A stretch of 64,000 nt of DNA, taken from contig JBBQAN010000012.1 in NCBI GenBank assembly GCA_038316385.1, positions 27,298-91,297 of the forward strand, read 5' to 3'. Positions 57,499 through 64,000 of this stretch are shown piece after piece. Every line of letters starts with the position of its first letter. Position 1 is the first letter of the stretch. The stretch is from SZAS-103 sp038316385. GTDB taxonomy: Bacteria; Pseudomonadota; Gammaproteobacteria; Xanthomonadales; Xanthomonadaceae. The notes under the pieces are model-generated. The model searched no databases and was not told where the DNA came from. It was given only the letters and a program-made list of their open reading frames with translations. The position numbers and the translations under genes were made by a program.

Positions 57499-59195
57499 CA
57501 GCGTGGTTTCCGCAGGCGCAGATAGCGCTTGATCAAGGCGTTCGTCGAACTGTCGTGGGCCAGTTTTGGCGGCTTGCTCGAAGTCAATTCTGCGGCCGTG
57601 GTCTTCGCGAGTTGTTTGCCGAGTTCGACTCCCCATTGGTCGAACGAATCAATATTCCAGATCACGCCCTGCACAAACACCGTGTGCTCGTACAACGCGA
57701 CCAGCGCTCCCAGGCTCTGCGGCGTGAGGCTCTCTGCGAGGATCGTATTGCTCGGCCGGTTGCCTTCGCAAACATGATGCGGCGCCATCGTTGTCGAAAC
57801 GCCGCCGGCGATGACCTGCTCCAGGGTCTTGCCGAACGCGAGCGCCTCGCTCTGTGCGAACAGGTTTGCCATCAGTAGATCGTGTTGGTCCACGGATGCA
57901 TCCAGCAGCGGCTGGCAGAAACCGATGAAATCGCAGGGAATCAACCGCGTGCCCTGATGGATCAACTGGTAGAACGAGTGCTGCCCGTTGGTGCCGGGCT
58001 CGCCCCAGTAAATGGGTCCCGTCTCGAACACCACCGGAATGCCCTCGAGATCAACGTGTTTGCCGTTGCTCTCCATGGTGAGTTGTTGCAGATACGCAGG
58101 GAAGCGTTTGAGATACTGCGAATACGGCAGCACGGCCACGGTTTCGGTGCCAAACAGGAAGTTGTTGTTCCACACCGCGAGCATTCCCATCAGGATCGGC
58201 ATGTTGCGTTCCGGCGGCGCGGTGCGGAAGTGATTGTCCATCGCGTGGAAACCGGAGAGCATCGCGCGGAAATTCTCCGGGCCGATTGCGATCATGGTCG
58301 ACAGACCGATCGCCGAATCCATCGAATAGCGGCCGCCGACCCAATCCCAGAACACGAACATGTTGGCCGGATCGATGCCAAACTTCGCTACTTCCGCCGC
58401 ATTAGTCGATACCGCGACGAAGTGTTTCGCAACCGCTTTCGGATCGCGCATCGTCGTTACCACCCAGTTCTTCGCCGCATTCGCATTCGTGAGCGTTTCA
58501 AGGGTAGTAAATGTTTTCGAGCAGACGATGAAAAGCGTCTCGCCTGGATCCAGATCGCGGGTCGCCTCATGGAAGTCCGCGCCATCCACATTTGAGATGA
58601 AACGGAAAGTGAGATCGCGCTGGGTATATGCCTTGAGCGCCTCGTAGGCCATCACCGGACCGAGGTCGGAGCCGCCGATGCCGATACTGATGATGTTGCG
58701 GATACGCCGGCCGGAATTGCCTTTCCACTCGCCGCTGCGGACTTTGCCGGCGAACACCGTCATCTGATCCAGCACAGCGTGCACTTCCGGCACCACGTTG
58801 CGCTTGTCAACGTCGAACACCGATGTCTTCGGCGCGCGCAATGCCATGTGCATCACCGAGCGGTTTTCAGTAGTGTTGATCTTCTGGCCGGCAAACATCG
58901 CATCGCGGCGCTCGGTCACGCCGCTCGCTGCGGCGAGCTTGAGCAACAACGTCATGGTCTCGTCGGTGGCACGGTTCTTCGAATAGTCCAGATACAGGCC
59001 TGCGGCTTCGACGATCATGCGGCCGCCGCGACGCTCGTCGGCCTTGAACATGTCGCGCAGATGCATCGGCGTGATCTTGCCGGCGTGCTGCTTGAGGGCA
59101 AGCCATTCGGGTCGGGCGGCTGGCCGCACGGATTTGATGGACCGGGCGGGAGCTGCTGGCGTGCGCGACGGCGGTGTGGGTAACGTAGCCATCAT
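57498..59195 (-). CDS. pgi: Glucose-6-phosphate isomerase
   Basis: Interconverts glucose-6-phosphate and fructose-6-phosphate. At 565 aa, with an N-terminal extension rich in Pro/Ala/Arg before EWLALKQHAGKI. Conserved IGIGGSDLGPVMAYEAL near residue 170; VFWDWVGGRYSMDSAIGLS (Pgi signature 1); FYQLIHQGTRLIPCDFIGF with the catalytic His; and the final IWNIDSFDQWGVELGKQLAK with catalytic Lys (signature 2). It overlaps tal by four bases and pgm by one. Confidence 0.97.
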   Translation of the reverse strand: MMATLPTPPSRTPAAPARSIKSVRPAARPEWLALKQHAGKITPMHLRDMFKADERRGGRMIVEAAGLYLDYSKNRATDETMTLLLKLAAASGVTERRDAMFAGQKINTTENRSVMHMALRAPKTSVFDVDKRNVVPEVHAVLDQMTVFAGKVRSGEWKGNSGRRIRNIISIGIGGSDLGPVMAYEALKAYTQRDLTFRFISNVDGADFHEATRDLDPGETLFIVCSKTFTTLETLTNANAAKNWVVTTMRDPKAVAKHFVAVSTNAAEVAKFGIDPANMFVFWDWVGGRYSMDSAIGLSTMIAIGPENFRAMLSGFHAMDNHFRTAPPERNMPILMGMLAVWNNNFLFGTETVAVLPYSQYLKRFPAYLQQLTMESNGKHVDLEGIPVVFETGPIYWGEPGTNGQHSFYQLIHQGTRLIPCDFIGFCQPLLDASVDQHDLLMANLFAQSEALAFGKTLEQVIAGGVSTTMAPHHVCEGNRPSNTILAESLTPQSLGALVALYEHTVFVQGVIWNIDSFDQWGVELGKQLAKTTAAELTSSKPPKLAHDSSTNALIKRYLRLRKPR

Positions 59196-60283
59196 GCGTC
59201 TCCCGATGCGGTCAATGTCTTGCTCTTGTTTTCGATGCGCTGCATGAGTTCCTGCCAGGATTTGACGAACGACGCCGCGCCTTCGCGCTGCAACTGAGTG
59301 GCGAGCGCATCGGTATCGATGCCGGCTTGCGCGAAGCGCGCGAGCGTCGCTTCGGCGTCATCGCCATCGTTTGCCATCGCGTCGCTGAGGACGCCATGAT
59401 CGGCGAATGCGCGCAGGGTTTTTTCTGGAATGGTATCGATCGTATCGGGTGCCGCCAGCGCCTGGATGTACAGCGTGTCGGACGCGTTCGGATCCTTGGT
59501 GCCGGTGCTGGCCCACAACAATCGTTGCGGTTGCGCGCCAGCGGCTGCCAGCTTGCGCCAACGCTCCGATGCAAGTAATTCGCGATAGGCGCGATAGGTG
59601 CGCTGGCCGATCGCGATGCCGAGTTTGTTGCGCAAATCCGCCGGCGCCTTGTCGGCAATCGCCTTGTCCCAACGGCTGACGAACAACGAGGCGACTGATC
59701 CGACCGCCGGATCGAGCCCCGCCGCAATGCGGCGTTCGATACCGCGCAGATACGCTTCAGCGGCAGCGACGTACTGCTGGCTGGAAAACAGCAACGTCAC
59801 ATTGACCGGTATGCCGGCGAAGATCGATTCCTCGATCGCCGGCACGCCTTCAGCAGTGCCCGGGATCTTGACGAGCAAATTCGGCCGGTCGGCTTGCGCA
59901 TGGATTTGTTTCGCTGCCGCAATCGTGCCTGCAGTATCGGCGGCCAGCAGCGGCGAGACTTCCATCGATACCCAGCCGTCCTTGTGGTTGGTTGCCTCGA
60001 AGCACGGACGGAACAGATCGGCCGCGCGGCGCAGGTCTTCCAGCGCAAGTTCGATGAACAGGGCTTCGTCGCGTTTGCCTGCCTTCGCTTTTTCGCGAAT
60101 GCCCGCGTCGTACGCACCCGTGCCGCCGATCGCTTCGTCGAAGATCGTCGGGTTCGAGGTCAATCCGGTGACCGAAAAGTTTTCGATGTAGTCGCGCAAG
60201 ACGCCGTTGTTGAGGAGTTCACGGGTAATGTTGTCGAGCCACAGGCTCTGGCCGAGATCGTGCAACTGTTGTGTCGGTTTCAT
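59192..60283 (-). CDS. tal: Transaldolase
   Basis: Transfers dihydroxyacetone units between pentose-pathway sugars. The 363-aa length is that of the longer bacterial class. LGQSLWLDNITRELLNNG at the N-terminus, NFSVTGLTSNPTIFDEAIGG, and the Schiff-base Lys in NLLVKIPGTAEGVPAIEE near residue 140; NVTLLFSSQQYVAAAEAYLRG follows. AAGGAA is ten bases before ATG 60283; the frame is open upstream, but the chosen start fits the family. It lies 16 bp after the HAD gene and overlaps pgi by four bases. Confidence 0.96.
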   Translation of the reverse strand: MKPTQQLHDLGQSLWLDNITRELLNNGVLRDYIENFSVTGLTSNPTIFDEAIGGTGAYDAGIREKAKAGKRDEALFIELALEDLRRAADLFRPCFEATNHKDGWVSMEVSPLLAADTAGTIAAAKQIHAQADRPNLLVKIPGTAEGVPAIEESIFAGIPVNVTLLFSSQQYVAAAEAYLRGIERRIAAGLDPAVGSVASLFVSRWDKAIADKAPADLRNKLGIAIGQRTYRAYRELLASERWRKLAAAGAQPQRLLWASTGTKDPNASDTLYIQALAAPDTIDTIPEKTLRAFADHGVLSDAMANDGDDAEATLARFAQAGIDTDALATQLQREGAASFVKSWQELMQRIENKSKTLTASGDA

Positions 60284-60299
60284 GTGCGTTCCTTGTGCG

Positions 60300-60989
60300 T
60301 TATGTCGTTGCGGAAAGAAGGGATTGGAAATCGTGGAGATCGAATTCGCACAAATCGCCGATGTGTTCGATCGTGCGATCCGGTAGTGGATCGATCGTCG
60401 TGTTGGCGGATTCAGCGGCGTAATGGCCCTGCCGCACGAATACCGTGGTGAGTTTTTCGCCCATTGCAAGCTTCATCGCCGCGAGCAATTGCGGTTTGTC
60501 GTCCACCATCACGTAATGTGCTGCGGGGAAACGTCGCTGCATCGCCGGCAGGCTGCGCTCCTTGTGGATGCAGATCATCACCCGGCCATCGAGGGCATCC
60601 CAGAGCCCGGAACGCTGGATCTTGCGCGGCTGGAATACCACGTCGCCATCGGACAACACGACCGGCAGGCCAAGTCCGCGCAGATGCGCAATCGTTTCGA
60701 GCGTGCGCGAATAAAACCGCTGCGCAAACGGATAATTGAGCAAGAACGCCGACATCTGCAGCAATTCGGGATCATCCTCAAGGCCGACGCGAAACTGCTG
60801 CAACGCCGCCAGATAATCCGCGTAACCAAGCGTTTTGCGCAGTTCGTTGTAAAGCGACCAGTATCGTTCGCATTCGGCAGCGCCGAATAGCTGCGTGAGA
60901 TGCGCGCGCAGATCTGCCGCAAAACGGTCGTTGTCGAGCAGTGTGTTGTCAACATCAAGCAAAAAAACCAGGGAGTCCGCTGTCAACAC
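60300..60989 (-). CDS. HAD-superfamily hydrolase
   Basis: A 229-aa haloacid-dehalogenase-like phosphatase. Motif I FLLDVDNTLLDND (nucleophile Asp and acid Asp) lies at residues 9-20, motif II in LPVVLSDGDVVF, and motif III/IV in HYVMVDDKPQLLAAM near residue 160. The helical cap (RYWSLYNELRKTLGYADYLAAL) is type C1. Start is GTG at 60989, overlapping the zwf stop by seven bases. Wedged between zwf and tal, it could remove phosphate from a damaged or side-product sugar phosphate; that is a guess from context. Confidence 0.85.
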   Translation of the reverse strand: MLTADSLVFLLDVDNTLLDNDRFAADLRAHLTQLFGAAECERYWSLYNELRKTLGYADYLAALQQFRVGLEDDPELLQMSAFLLNYPFAQRFYSRTLETIAHLRGLGLPVVLSDGDVVFQPRKIQRSGLWDALDGRVMICIHKERSLPAMQRRFPAAHYVMVDDKPQLLAAMKLAMGEKLTTVFVRQGHYAAESANTTIDPLPDRTIEHIGDLCEFDLHDFQSLLSATT

Positions 60990-62389
60990 GGTTCGCTCTC
61001 CTCGGGTTTCGGATCGTGCCAGCCTTCTCTGCTTGCGATGGCTTTCGCGGCAGCCGCTGGCCCCCAGCTACCGGGTTCGTACACCATTGGCGGTTCGATA
61101 TGCACACCGCGGGCGCCTTCAAGGATCGGATCGACCACACGCCATGCGGCTTCTACGGCATCATCACGGGTGAACAACGAGGCGTCACCACGGATCGCAT
61201 CGCCGAGCAGGCGCTCGTAAGGCGACATCTCGCGTTGCGGACGGTTGCGCGCGATCAGTTCCACGCGCTCGCCCTGCATTTCTTCGCCCGGTTTCTTGAC
61301 CCGTGCACCGGCTGATATCACTACCTCCGGACTGAGCCGGAAACGGAAATAGTTCGATTCGCGCGCACTGATCTCATCGAAGATCGCCAGCGGTGGGCGC
61401 TTGAGATCGACCACGACTTCGGTGGTGGTAATCGGCAGACTCTTGCCGGCACGAATGTAGAACGGCACCCCGGCCCAGCGCCAGGTATCGATATGCAGAC
61501 GCAATGCGGCGAACGTTTCGACTTGCGAATCCTTGGCGACGCCTTTCTCGTCCAGATAACCGCGGAACTGTCCGCGCACGACTTCTTTCGGATCAAGCGG
61601 TCGCATCGCGCGGAACAGCCGTAATTTTTCTGCGCGCATCGACTCGGCATCGTGACCGACAGGCGCATCCATCGCGAGCAGTGCAGTCACCTGCAGCAAA
61701 TGGTTCTGCACCACATCGCGGATCGCCCCGACTTCCTCGTAGAAACTTCCCCGCCCTTGTACACCAAAACTCTCTGCCATCGTGATCTGCACGCTATCAA
61801 CGTAATTGCGGTTCCAGATGGGTTCGAGGAAAGTATTGGCAAAACGGAAATACAACAGGTTTTGCACCGCCTCCTTGCCGAGATAATGATCGATGCGGAA
61901 GATCGATGTTTCCGGAAATACGTCGTGAAGCGTCTTGTTGAGCGCCTGCGCTGAAGCAAGATCGCGGCCGAACGGTTTTTCGACGATGACGCGCGCATTG
62001 GTGGCGCAGTTTGCCGTAGCCAGATGCTGCACGACGATGGGAAACATGCTGGGCGGAATCGCAAGATAGTGGATCGGCCGCTTGGCGTCTTTCAACGCCA
62101 GTTTGAGCTTGTCGTAAGTCGCGACGTCGGCATAGTCGCCATCGATGTATTGCAACAGCGACGAAAGTTTTGCGAACGCATCTGGATCGAGCTTGTCGTT
62201 CTTGTCGATACTGTCGCGCGCACGCTCACGCAGCTGTTCAAGCGTCCAACCAGCCCGCGCCACACCGATGACAGGAAGATCGAAGCCATCGCGTTTGATC
62301 ATCGCTTGCAGCGCGGGGAAGATTTTCTTGTACGCAAGATCGCCAGTGGCGCCGAAGAAAACGAATGCATCCGAACTGGGTGTCGTCAT
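60983..62389 (-). CDS. zwf: Glucose-6-phosphate 1-dehydrogenase
   Basis: Entry step of the oxidative pentose pathway, making NAD(P)H. A 468-aa enzyme: nucleotide motif VFFGATGDLAYKKIFPAL at residues 10-27; EKPFGRDLASAQALN; active-site RIDHYLGKEAVQNLLYFRFAN near 170; C-terminal half with FYIRAGKSLP and PPLAIFDE. AAGGAAAGG precedes ATG 62389. First gene of the six-gene minus-strand operon running to tkt. A tRNA operon terminator lies just upstream. Confidence 0.96.
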   Translation of the reverse strand: MTTPSSDAFVFFGATGDLAYKKIFPALQAMIKRDGFDLPVIGVARAGWTLEQLRERARDSIDKNDKLDPDAFAKLSSLLQYIDGDYADVATYDKLKLALKDAKRPIHYLAIPPSMFPIVVQHLATANCATNARVIVEKPFGRDLASAQALNKTLHDVFPETSIFRIDHYLGKEAVQNLLYFRFANTFLEPIWNRNYVDSVQITMAESFGVQGRGSFYEEVGAIRDVVQNHLLQVTALLAMDAPVGHDAESMRAEKLRLFRAMRPLDPKEVVRGQFRGYLDEKGVAKDSQVETFAALRLHIDTWRWAGVPFYIRAGKSLPITTTEVVVDLKRPPLAIFDEISARESNYFRFRLSPEVVISAGARVKKPGEEMQGERVELIARNRPQREMSPYERLLGDAIRGDASLFTRDDAVEAAWRVVDPILEGARGVHIEPPMVYEPGSWGPAAAAKAIASREGWHDPKPEESEPC

Positions 62390-62527
62390 CGCGATTCGCC
62401 TTTCCTTGGTCGTCGGAGCGCCGTGCCCGATCGGCGACGGCTGATTAGATGAGGTTCCGACTCCAAGACTAACAAGTTCGTTCAGAGAAGGCTGGATCCC
62501 AGCTAAAGGCATGCAGACGCGGCAAAG

Positions 62528-62552
62528 AAAAAACCCGGCGCGAGGCCGGGTT
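62528..62552 (-). terminator. Intrinsic terminator of the tRNA operon
   Basis: On the minus strand AACCCGGC and GCCGGGTT pair around a short loop, followed by six T. It lies 36 bases after the 3' end of tRNA-Glu and separates the tRNA unit from zwf. Confidence 0.88.
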
Positions 62553-62587
62553 CGATGGAGTTTCATGACCACGCCAAGGGTTCAAGC

Positions 62588-62663
62588 TGGCGTCCCCACG
62601 GGGATTCGAACCCCGGTCGCATCCGTGAAAGGGATGTGTCCTAGGCCTCTAGACGATGGGGAC
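62588..62663 (-). tRNA. tRNA-Glu (UUC)
   Basis: A 76-base cloverleaf with encoded CCA. Acceptor arm GTCCCCA/TGGGGAC, anticodon loop with TTC in CCCTTTCACGG, T arm CCGGGGTTCGAATCCCCG. It is the second tRNA of a minus-strand pair. Confidence 0.98.
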
Positions 62664-62722
62664 AGAGGCAGTCATTGCGGCTAACTCAAATGAAGCGCTG
62701 CACAGGATGTGCAGACAAACTA

Positions 62723-62798
<76 letters not shown>

Positions 62799-62859
62799 AC
62801 GTGCTGGCGAACGAGAAGGATAACGGCGCGGCTGTTACGCGTCAAGCAAGACGCGCTGC

Positions 62860-63357
62860 TCAGGCGGTGGTCGCAGTCCCTTCCAGAGGTCGCAGGTTCA
62901 ACCGCGAATGTCCCTGTTCGCCAAGGTACTCCAGCCATTTACTGAAAAAGACATTCATTCGCATGCGATGGTCGATCACCGTGGACAACGGTGGATGCAA
63001 TCCGAGCACGTCCTGCCATCGGCGGCCAAGGTAACAGTGGGTGACTTCGGATTGCTGCGCATCGCGGTAGTGGCGGACGTAGGCCGATGGATCCGGTTGG
63101 CCGGTGAGGCCGTCGCGCAATTGCAGATAGGCCAGTCGTAGCTCGATCGTGTACGGATGGCGTTCGACGACATCCAGCCGCAAGTCCAGTCCGTCCTCGC
63201 CGCACGACAGATAGCTGCCGACGGCCAGTCCTTCGGGTTCGAACAACCGCTCCAGTCGCCCGTGATTTTCCGCATACAAGCCCATCAGCCACGCGAAACG
63301 CGTCAGGCGAGGGATGCTCAGCGATGGGGTGGACAGCGGGTGCGTGACGGTGGACAT
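62860..63357 (-). CDS. DUF1249 family protein (YqiB-like)
   Basis: A 165-aa cytosolic protein of the DUF1249 family, recognisable from RFAWLMGLYAENHGRLERLF, then HPYTIELRLAYLQL and the C-terminal HRMRMNVFFSKWLEYLGEQGHS. E. coli YqiB belongs here; its function is unknown. TAGCAT lies six bases before the ATG with no ribosome-binding site, a leaderless-like arrangement. It is followed by the tRNA pair. Confidence 0.9.
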   Translation of the reverse strand: MSTVTHPLSTPSLSIPRLTRFAWLMGLYAENHGRLERLFEPEGLAVGSYLSCGEDGLDLRLDVVERHPYTIELRLAYLQLRDGLTGQPDPSAYVRHYRDAQQSEVTHCYLGRRWQDVLGLHPPLSTVIDHRMRMNVFFSKWLEYLGEQGHSRLNLRPLEGTATTA

Positions 63358-63432
63358 GGCCCGATGCTAGCACGCGATTTCAACCGTTCTGCAAGCTTGT
63401 CAGAATGCAGTTTGCGTCGCACACTCATGAAC

Positions 63433-64000
63433 TCAGAACATGTGCCGCTCGATGCCCAGCGCGGTGAGCACCTTGCTCGCGATTTCCTCGATGGACGTAT
63501 GCGTGGTGCTGAGCATCGGGATGCGCTCGGCGCGGAACAAAACCTCGGCGGCAGAAACCTCGAATCGGCATTGCTCGATCGTCGCGTAACGGCTGTCCGG
63601 TTTGCGTTCCTGGCGAATCTGCCGCAGCCGTACGGGATCGATGGTCAATCCATAAAGCTTCTTTCGATGAGCGCGCAGACGTTGCGGCAATTCCTTGCCT
63701 TGCAGATCGTCCTCGGTCAGCGGGAAGTTCGCTGCGCGCACGCCGTAGTGCAACGCCAGGTACAAGCATGTCGGCGTCTTGCCGGAGCGCGATACGCCGA
63801 CCAGGATCAGATCGGCCTGGTCGTAATTCATGTCGACGCCATCGTCGTGGGTCAATGCATAGTTGGTCGCGTTGATGCGCTGCTCGTAGGCGGCGAAATC
63901 CACCATGCCATGCGCATGGCCGACATGGCGTTCGCGCTGCTCGCCGAGTTCGGCTTCAAGTCGACCGATGAACGGACCGAACACATCCAGCATCAGCGCC
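63433..64000 (-). CDS. ppsR: Phosphoenolpyruvate synthase regulatory protein (partial, N-terminus beyond window)
   Basis: Bifunctional kinase/pyrophosphorylase controlling PEP synthase. The visible 188 residues hold the conserved core: GHAHGMVDFAAYEQRINATNYALTHDDG, the P-loop LILVGVSRSGKTPTCLYLALHYG and the late EQCRFEVSAAEVLF with the terminal SIEEIASKVLT. The full protein is about 270 aa, so roughly a third is missing past the right edge. The frame reaches base 64000 without a stop. Confidence 0.95.
   Translation of the reverse strand, partial: ALMLDVFGPFIGRLEAELGEQRERHVGHAHGMVDFAAYEQRINATNYALTHDDGVDMNYDQADLILVGVSRSGKTPTCLYLALHYGVRAANFPLTEDDLQGKELPQRLRAHRKKLYGLTIDPVRLRQIRQERKPDSRYATIEQCRFEVSAAEVLFRAERIPMLSTTHTSIEEIASKVLTALGIERHMF

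Overview
This 64-kb window is chromosomal DNA of a gammaproteobacterium of the order Xanthomonadales, most like the Rhodanobacteraceae. The evidence is high GC with few AT-rich tracts, housekeeping gene order of the Xanthomonas type (clpS-clpA, infA-aat, trxB, ftsK-lolA-rarA-crcB), Xanthomonas-like protein signatures, and Xanthomonad-style intergenic repeats. I see no prophage, CRISPR array or intact insertion sequence.

Layout. 1-11 kb: end of lysS, fadD, a lipoprotein, acnA, the nudJ-mnmA-hflD operon and clpS/clpA. 11-14 kb: a Phd/ParE toxin-antitoxin pair whose toxin is frameshifted, then serA coupled to a phosphoglycerate-mutase-family phosphatase. 14-25 kb: infA, aat, an acyltransferase-like gene, trxB, ald, ftsK, lolA, rarA, crcB and an MFS exporter, interspersed with repeats. 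26-30 kb: a compact type III polyketide synthase / methyltransferase / FAD-oxidoreductase / permease cluster. At 30.45 kb a dif-like XerCD site suggests that the replication terminus lies here. 30.5-33.3 kb: a TonB receptor and a small EamA permease. 33.4-43.9 kb: a metal (probably copper) resistance island with a Cys-rich secreted protein, an RND tripartite pump, a lipoprotein, a Csp-type copper storage protein, a DUF305 protein, a Cu(I) P-type ATPase and a glutaredoxin. 43.9-45.4 kb: a circularly permuted ATP-grasp-like protein and a tiny CxxC ORF. 45.5-62.4 kb: a GH94 phosphorylase and a GH144-type beta-1,2-glucanase beside nearly all of the oxidative and non-oxidative pentose phosphate pathway (gnd, pgl, tkt, pgm, pgi, tal, zwf). 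62.5-64 kb: tRNA-Glu, tRNA-Ala, a DUF1249 gene and the 3' part of ppsR.

How the parts work together. In the last third, intracellular beta-1,2-glucan could be cut by the GH144 enzyme and phosphorolysed by the GH94 enzyme to glucose-1-phosphate. Pgm would convert this to glucose-6-phosphate, which Zwf-Pgl-Gnd oxidise while Tkt/Tal/Pgi recycle the carbon. In the metal island, export from cytoplasm to periplasm (P-type ATPase) and from periplasm to outside (RND) is combined with cytosolic storage (Csp) and periplasmic binding.

The most unusual features are repeats inside conserved coding sequences. A 23-bp palindromic repeat is read in frame as (V)VRxAHH(E/D) in rarA and in the acyltransferase-like gene, and mnmA carries a separate in-frame insertion of roughly 35-40 codons. 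Several genes (clpS, rarA, the Cys-rich protein) have a -10 box placed so that the transcript would start at the start codon, suggesting leaderless mRNAs.
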